Assembly (NCBI RefSeq): GCF_009746565.1
Contig: NZ_WRPN01000009.1
Span: 1-64,000, forward strand
Reading direction: 5' to 3'
From: Mariniflexile maritimum
GTDB taxonomy: Bacteria > Bacteroidota > Bacteroidia > Flavobacteriales > Flavobacteriaceae
DNA length: 64,000 nucleotides
Below, in pieces: positions 59,396 through 64,000 of this stretch. A model generated the notes under the pieces. That model saw nothing but the letters and a program-made list of their open reading frames with translations. It did no database searches and was not told where the DNA came from. Numbering within the stretch: position 1 is the stretch's first letter; every line of letters starts with the position of its first letter. Position numbers and translations under genes: made by a program.

Positions 59396-60541
59396 ATGAG
59401 ATTCTTAAAAAAATTCCTTAAATGGTTTGTAATCATCATCATCGCTCTTGTTGCGCTCTTGTATATTTTCGATTACGGCTATATTTTAAAAGGCATCCGC
59501 GTGGTGTATTTTACGGGCCATAACACCGCTTTTATTGATGACTATCCGTATTTTGAAAACGATACCATTAAAAAAGGCACCACGCCCCAGCCCTGGCCCG
59601 TTCATAAAGATTATAATACCGTTAAAGCAACCGAGAAACTTTCCAAAGTCAATAAAGAGTGGGGCACCATTGCCTTCCTCATTATTAAAAACGACAGTAT
59701 TTGGTTTGAAAATTACTATAATGGTTTTAGCGATGACTCCAAAACCAACTCCTTTTCCATGGCAAAAAGCATCACAACCTCGTTACTTGGTAAGGCCATA
59801 ATGGATGGGTATATTAAAAGTTTGGACCAACCCATAAGTGATTTCTATCCTGAATACAAGGGCGAAAAAACCACGGTGGGCGATTTGGCCTCCATGGCTT
59901 CGGGCTTGGATTGGGTTGAAGATTATACCGGCCCTTTTTCAATTACTGCACGGGCGAATTATGATTCTAATTTGGCCAAAACCATGCTAAACCAAAAAAT
60001 AGTAAACACCCCCGGAAAGGCATTTGAATATTTAAGCGGAGACACCCAATTATTAGGGATGATCATTCAAAAAGCAACCGGAAAAAAATTGGCCAATTAT
60101 CTGTCTGAAAGCTTTTGGGAACCCATGGGCGCCACAGATGATGCCCTTTGGCAACTGGATGATGGCGAACACCGACTTGCCAAAGCCTTTTGCTGTATTT
60201 CCAGCAACGCCAGGGATTTTGCACGTTTTGGAAAACTCTATAAAGACCACGGCAAATGGAACGGCAAGCAACTATTGGATTCGGCGTTTGTTGCAAAATC
60301 CATCACGCCACGGTTTAAGGAAAGTCCGCAATACGGCTACGGCTGGTGGATGAAGGATATTGGCAAAAAGCACTTTTTTATGATGCGCGGGCATTTGGGC
60401 CAATACGTGATTGTTGAACCTGATGATAATGTGATAATTGTACGCTTGGGCCATAGAAAATCGCCCGATGAAGCAGTAGGGCAATTTACCGAAGACATTT
60501 CAGTTTATATTGAAGAAGCTTATAAGATGTTGCATAAATGA
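59396..60541 (+). CDS. Serine hydrolase of the beta-lactamase (class C) fold
   Basis: From the ATG at 59396 the protein has 381 residues: an N-terminal membrane anchor (WFVIIIIALVALLYIFDYGYIL, about 10-31) then a penicillin-binding fold. The catalytic SxxK reads SFSMAKSITTSLLG (about 128-141), the second motif lies near FEYLSGDTQLLGMII, and the third is HLGQYVIVEP (H-x-G). Members hydrolyse varied peptides or esters; true beta-lactamase activity is unlikely from context. The longer frame starting with TTG at 59342 adds an unlikely extension. It overlaps the exonuclease gene by four bases. Confidence 0.88.
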   Translation: MRFLKKFLKWFVIIIIALVALLYIFDYGYILKGIRVVYFTGHNTAFIDDYPYFENDTIKKGTTPQPWPVHKDYNTVKATEKLSKVNKEWGTIAFLIIKNDSIWFENYYNGFSDDSKTNSFSMAKSITTSLLGKAIMDGYIKSLDQPISDFYPEYKGEKTTVGDLASMASGLDWVEDYTGPFSITARANYDSNLAKTMLNQKIVNTPGKAFEYLSGDTQLLGMIIQKATGKKLANYLSESFWEPMGATDDALWQLDDGEHRLAKAFCCISSNARDFARFGKLYKDHGKWNGKQLLDSAFVAKSITPRFKESPQYGYGWWMKDIGKKHFFMMRGHLGQYVIVEPDDNVIIVRLGHRKSPDEAVGQFTEDISVYIEEAYKMLHK

Positions 60542-61251
60542 TTTCAAAATTAAACTTAGAAAACATCTTATTTCTAGATATTGAAACCGTACCCGAAGTT
60601 CAATATTTTTCTGAATTGGATGAAACCAAACAAGCGTTGTGGGAACACAAATCGAAATACCAAAGAAAGGACGATGAAACGGCCGAAGATTTTTACGAAC
60701 GCGCCGGCATTTGGGCCGAATTTGGTAAAATAGTATGTATTTCGGTTGGGTATTTCACGCTTAAAGGCGATGTTAGAAACTTTCGGGTTACTTCCTTTTA
60801 CGGCGATGAAACCAAAATTTTAAAGGATTTTAAAAACTTGCTCATTTCGCACTTCAGTGAAACAAAACATTTACTTTGTGCGCACAATGGTAAGGAATTC
60901 GACTTTCCGTACATGGCACGACGCATGATAATCAACAACATAGCATTGCCCCATAAACTCAACCTTTTTGGAAAAAAACCTTGGGAAGTTCCGCATCTGG
61001 ATACCTTGGAACTGTGGAAATTTGGCGACTACAAAACCTACACTTCCTTAAAGCTATTAACCAATGTGTTGGGAATTCCATCGCCAAAAGATGATATTGA
61101 TGGCAGTGAAGTGTGTAGGGTTTTTTATGAAGAAAACGACATCGACCGCATTATTGTTTATTGTGAAAAAGACACTATTGCCGTAGCGCAAATATTTTTA
61201 CGTTTGCGTGGTGATAACCTTTTAACCGAAGACGAAATTATTCATATATAA
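60538..61251 (+). CDS. Predicted 3'-5' exonuclease (PolB-like, DEDD)
   Basis: The 237-residue protein belongs to the RNase H-like exonuclease group related to DNA polymerase B proofreading domains. Catalytic residues are seen in FLDIETVPE (D-x-E, about 13-21), LCAHNGKEFDFPYMARR (Asp near 123), and the last motif VYCEKDTIAVAQIFLRL (Asp near 218); HLDTLELWKFGDYKTYTSLKLL is also typical. It should degrade single-stranded DNA or RNA in the cytoplasm. Its start overlaps the serine hydrolase stop. A REP palindrome ends the transcript. Confidence 0.88.
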   Translation: MISKLNLENILFLDIETVPEVQYFSELDETKQALWEHKSKYQRKDDETAEDFYERAGIWAEFGKIVCISVGYFTLKGDVRNFRVTSFYGDETKILKDFKNLLISHFSETKHLLCAHNGKEFDFPYMARRMIINNIALPHKLNLFGKKPWEVPHLDTLELWKFGDYKTYTSLKLLTNVLGIPSPKDDIDGSEVCRVFYEENDIDRIIVYCEKDTIAVAQIFLRLRGDNLLTEDEIIHI

Positions 61252-61254
61252 TTT

Positions 61255-61287
61255 AGACCTCACAGGTTTTCAAAACCTGTGAGGTCT
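61255..61287. repeat. REP palindrome, perfect copy serving as terminator
   Basis: AGACCTCACAGGTTTT-C-AAAACCTG and then TGAGGTCT form a perfect 16-base stem followed by TTTT, four bases after the exonuclease stop. It is the most symmetrical copy of the family in this window. Confidence 0.8.
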
Positions 61288-61324
61288 TTTCAAAAAAAAA
61301 AGCAACTTATTATTTAATTCACAA

Positions 61325-63004
61325 ATGCCCCAAAACGCCATTTTAGCCATCAACAATCTTTCTATTTCCTTCGGAGAAAACGAAGTGATCCATAACATGT
61401 CCTATCATTTAAACCAAAATGAAATATTAGGGATTGTAGGCGAATCGGGATCGGGGAAATCAGTATCCTCATTGGCCATTTTAGGCTTGCTTCCAAAGAA
61501 AATTTCAAAAATCACATCAGGAAAGATTGTATATAAGGATGAAGATTTAACCACGCTTCCTTCAAAAGCCTTCCAAAACATCCGCGGCAAAAAAATAGCG
61601 ATGATTTTTCAGGAACCCATGAGTTCCTTAAACCCATCCATGACCTGCGGAAAGCAAGTTCAGGAAATATTATTACAGCACACCAAATTATCGAAACAAG
61701 AAGCAAAAACAGAAACCCTTTCGCTTTTTGAAAAAGTAAAACTTCCGGATGTTAAGCGTGTTTACGATGCCTACCCACATGAAATTTCGGGAGGCCAAAA
61801 ACAACGGGTCATGATTGCCATGGCCATAAGCTGCAAACCCGATATTTTAATTGCCGATGAACCCACCACAGCGTTGGATGTGACCGTTCAAAAAAACATC
61901 ATTCAATTGCTAAAAGAACTGCAGGTTGAAACCCAAATGAGCATCATTTTTATTACACACGATCTGTCTTTAATATCTGAAATAGCAAACCGCATATTGG
62001 TGATGTATAAAGGTGAAATTGTAGAACAAGGCGCTGTTTCAACCCTATTTAAAACACCTAAGCATAATTATACCAAGGCACTTATTAATTCGCGCCCCTC
62101 GTTAAAAACGCGCTTAAAGGTACTGCCAACCATTAAAGATTATTTGGAAAATACCACCAAACATGAGATTATAACACCAGAAGAACGCCAATTAAATCAT
62201 GAAAAACTATACAGCAAACCGCCTTTATTGGAAGTTATAAATGTTGAAAAAGCCTATATTTCAAAATCGGGGTGGTTTACAAAACCAGAAATTTTTAAAG
62301 CCGTAAACGATGTGAGTTTTAAATTGTATGAAGGCGAAACCTTGGGGTTGGTAGGCGAATCGGGCTGCGGAAAATCTACTTTGGGTAACGCGATCCTTCA
62401 GTTGGATAAGGCCACGGCAGGACAAATTTTATATAAGGGTGTTGATATCACAAAGCTTTCAAATGCAGAAATAAAAAAACTTCGGAAGGATATCCAGATT
62501 ATTTTTCAAGATCCCTATTCCTCTTTAAACCCAAGAATGCCCGTGGGTGAAGCCATTATGGAACCTATGAGAGTGCACAACCTCTATAAATCGGATGTAG
62601 AGCGAAAGGAACAGGTTTTGGAAATCTTAAAAAAAGTTGGCTTGTCCGAAGCTCATTTTAACCGCTATCCGCACGAGTTTTCGGGCGGACAACGTCAACG
62701 TATTGGTATTGCTCGAACCATTGCGTTACAGCCTAAATTGATAGTGTGCGATGAGTCGGTTTCGGCTTTGGATATTTCCGTTCAAGCGCAGGTTTTAAAC
62801 TTATTGAACAAGCTTAAGGCAGATTTTGGGTTTACCTATATTTTTATATCGCACGATTTGGCAGTTGTAAAATATATGAGCGACCAATTGTTGGTAATGA
62901 ATAAAGGAAAAATTGAAGAATTGGACGATGCCGATGTTATTTACGCATCGCCCAAAACAGATTATACTAAAAAGCTAATAGCGGCTATTCCAAAAGGCTT
63001 ATAG
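61325..63004 (+). CDS. Peptide-type ABC transporter ATPase with two fused nucleotide-binding domains
   Basis: The 559-residue protein joins two ATPase domains of the Dpp/Opp/YejF type. The first (about 5-265) has Walker A GESGSGKS, signature ISGGQKQRV and Walker [13 protein letters not shown]. The second (about 300-555) has [27 protein letters not shown] and [12 protein letters not shown]. Both carry the oligopeptide-importer C-terminal extension (LLINSRPSL / AAIPKGL-like). Permease and binding-protein genes are not in this window. The gene follows a terminator-like REP and has its own unit. Confidence 0.95.
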   Translation: MPQNAILAINNLSISFGENEVIHNMSYHLNQNEILGIVGESGSGKSVSSLAILGLLPKKISKITSGKIVYKDEDLTTLPSKAFQNIRGKKIAMIFQEPMSSLNPSMTCGKQVQEILLQHTKLSKQEAKTETLSLFEKVKLPDVKRVYDAYPHEISGGQKQRVMIAMAISCKPDILIADEPTTALDVTVQKNIIQLLKELQVETQMSIIFITHDLSLISEIANRILVMYKGEIVEQGAVSTLFKTPKHNYTKALINSRPSLKTRLKVLPTIKDYLENTTKHEIITPEERQLNHEKLYSKPPLLEVINVEKAYISKSGWFTKPEIFKAVNDVSFKLYEGETLGLVGESGCGKSTLGNAILQLDKATAGQILYKGVDITKLSNAEIKKLRKDIQIIFQDPYSSLNPRMPVGEAIMEPMRVHNLYKSDVERKEQVLEILKKVGLSEAHFNRYPHEFSGGQRQRIGIARTIALQPKLIVCDESVSALDISVQAQVLNLLNKLKADFGFTYIFISHDLAVVKYMSDQLLVMNKGKIEELDDADVIYASPKTDYTKKLIAAIPKGL

Positions 63005-63127
63005 CATAAAGATTTTTTTGGTTAAATACAGTAAACTTTTAATAAATCGTAAATTCCCACGCATGGTTTCTTTGAATTTACTTTCTTGAAAGGTAGGTTG
63101 TTCAGGTAGATTTGCGGTAAAATTCAT
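62999..63127 (-). CDS. Possible 42-residue small protein
   Basis: On the minus strand an ATG frame encodes MNFTANLPEQPTFQESKFKE followed by [22 protein letters not shown], a mixed peptide with an amphipathic basic C-terminal half. It ends six bases inside the ABC ATPase gene on the other strand. The composition is protein-like rather than random AT-rich translation, but there is no clear promoter. Tentative. Confidence 0.35.
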   Translation of the reverse strand: MNFTANLPEQPTFQESKFKETMRGNLRFIKSLLYLTKKIFML

Positions 63128-63440
63128 AATGTTAAGTTTAAGGTAGATTTGGGGAAATCCAATGTATTATTAATATGGTTTATTTGGGGATAGCTAATAT
63201 CACATTTTTTTTTCAAAATACCAGACTAAAATCAAATAAAATCGATTAAAACACAAAATATTTAACATTCACGCGATTTTTCCTAAGGTTTTGATAACGG
63301 AATAGAAAGGTGCTTTCCACTAAAAAAAGAGGATTGGGAACCAACAAATTTAATAGCGATGGCATCCAATAAACACAAAAAAAAATCGCCTAAAACTTAT
63401 GTTTTAAGCGATTGTTTATTTTTTATGTGAAAAAGCAGAC
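63128..63440. other. Gene-poor stretch before tatA
   Basis: Apart from the tatA terminator (63384-63413) I see no gene. It contains a short direct repeat, GGTAGATTTG/GGTAGATTTGG, near 63106 and 63143, of unknown meaning. Confidence 0.4.
63384..63413 (-). terminator. Terminator of tatA
   Basis: AATCGC-c-TAAAAC and GTTTTA-a-GCGATT pair around TTAT, 28 bases beyond the tatA stop, with a T-run on the minus strand. Confidence 0.7.
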
Positions 63441-63626
63441 TTAGTCCTTTTTTTCATCATTCTTTACATCGTCTCTGCTGGCATCCTTAAATTCTTTTAT
63501 ACCACTGCCTAGGCCTCTCATTAATTCTGGAATTTTTTTGCCTCCAAACAATAATAAAATAACCACCACAATAAGTACAACTTGCATTGGGCCAATAGCT
63601 CCTAGAAATATACTTGATGAGATCAT
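63441..63626 (-). CDS. tatA: Twin-arginine translocase subunit TatA/TatE
   Basis: TatA forms the protein-conducting part of the Tat pathway for folded proteins. The 61-residue protein has one membrane helix (GPMQVVLIVVVILLLFGGKKI, with the hinge FGGKKIPEL) and an amphipathic helix (LMRGLGSGIKEFKDASRD), then a charged tail. Size and order are typical. A minus-strand -7 box TAACTTTG at 63653-63646 lies 20 bases before the start. It is divergent to the M23 peptidase gene. Confidence 0.94.
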   Translation of the reverse strand: MISSSIFLGAIGPMQVVLIVVVILLLFGGKKIPELMRGLGSGIKEFKDASRDDVKNDEKKD

Positions 63627-63940
63627 AACGGATGAATTTATTTGGCAAAGTTAATAATTAAAATTTAATATCATCGTTTTTGGTATAACTTTAGCAGTTC
63701 AATAACATTAAAATATAAAAACACCCATTTTGCCGATTTTTTTTATGGTTTTTTAGTGTTTTCAATGTGTGTGATAATTTAAGTGAAACCCTTTTTGCAA
63801 ATTTTTAGAGTCATTTATTCGTGAAAATCAGCGCGATTTGCATCAAAAAACAAGGAGATGTATTATAATGCGGCTGCCCCAATAACTTTAGCATAAAGCC
63901 AACGCGTCTTGCAATAATTTTATTTAATTTTGTTTTTAAT
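63627..63940. other. Divergent promoter region of tatA and the M23 gene
   Basis: It holds the tatA -7 box (63653-63646) and, on the plus strand, TAATTTTG at 63925-63932 just before the M23 start. Short fragments such as ATTCGTGAAAATC near 63818 look like eroded interspersed repeats. No gene is seen. Confidence 0.45.
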
Positions 63941-64000
63941 ATGGAAGAAAAGAAAAGAGGAAATAAAAAGATAAAACGAAAATTACTGGATAAGTATCGG
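63941..64000 (+). CDS. Start of a probable M23 metallopeptidase gene (cut by the window end)
   Basis: The first 20 codons, MEEKKRGNKKIKRKLLDKYR, are strongly basic and match the beginning of the Flavobacteriia M23 peptidase usually found next to tatA, which continues with a membrane helix and a LysM-free M23 domain. Only this fragment is visible, so the call rests on the N-terminal pattern, the tatA neighbour and the -7 box at 63925-63932. Confidence 0.5.
   Translation, partial: MEEKKRGNKKIKRKLLDKYR

Noticed and set aside
59396-60541. Antibiotic resistance beta-lactamase
   Set aside because: The SxxK fold is shared by many esterases and peptidases; membrane anchoring and an exonuclease partner gene give no support for beta-lactam hydrolysis.

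Overview
This window is a chromosomal segment of a low-GC member of the Bacteroidota, almost certainly a marine-type Flavobacteriaceae. The reasons are a secreted aminopeptidase with a type IX secretion C-terminal sorting domain, several outer-membrane beta-barrels and lipoproteins, many promoters with the Bacteroidota -7 box TAnnTTTG and little use of Shine-Dalgarno sites, a fused HemC-HemD enzyme, and family-typical gene sets. Genus cannot be fixed from sequence alone.

Layout. Positions 1 to about 11140 are an AT-rich integrated element. At the far left an apparent IS21-type insertion sequence end cuts an AAA ATPase gene. Then come a run of minus-strand plasmid/phage-like genes (DUF3871 protein, Sak4-like ATPase, a small protein that may be SSB-like, a zinc-ribbon protein, a YD-repeat protein), an XRE repressor, a beta-barrel protein, a shortened WYL-type regulator, a tyrosine recombinase, and a four-repeat zinc-cluster protein ending in a Vsr-like nuclease. 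The right end is marked by a headless 3' remnant of a gene beside tRNA-Asn(GTT).

From 11.3 kb the core chromosome begins: rseP, a secreted M1 peptidase, and a SCO-type copper chaperone. Two ferrous-iron transport loci follow. One is feoA-feoB-Cys-rich peptide on the plus strand. The other is a minus-strand operon of a DtxR-type regulator, a membrane-anchored DtxR-FeoA fusion, a FeoB split into GTPase and channel genes, and a DUF488 protein. Inverted repeats bracket the -7 boxes of both loci. A type II restriction-modification pair (m5C methylase with its own DNA-binding domain, convergent Eco47II/Sau96I-like endonuclease) sits at 22.9-24.9 kb.

25-46 kb is mostly housekeeping: yraN, mfd, a TerB-like gene, an EamA transporter, tex, envelope lipoproteins and an OmpA protein, ferritin, metG, an LD-carboxypeptidase, a Gre-like factor, DUF4403, ThuA. 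From 46 to 58.6 kb lies a tetrapyrrole cluster: AraC-type regulator, divergent hemA, hemCD, potassium uptake trkH/trkA, hemE, an EI24 protein, nhaA, hemF and hemB. The most unusual feature of the window is here: hemF is fused in frame to an upstream REP-associated tyrosine transposase (RAYT) gene, and two copies of the REP palindrome are translated as the linker. Other copies of this palindrome lie at 55.8, 61.3 and (diverged) 21.0 kb. The right end holds an alkylguanine methyltransferase, a serine hydrolase, a 3'-5' exonuclease, a two-domain peptide ABC ATPase, tatA and the start of an M23 peptidase.

Functionally the core part couples iron import (feo), iron storage (ferritin) and haem synthesis, with shared palindrome-like motifs suggesting metal-responsive control.
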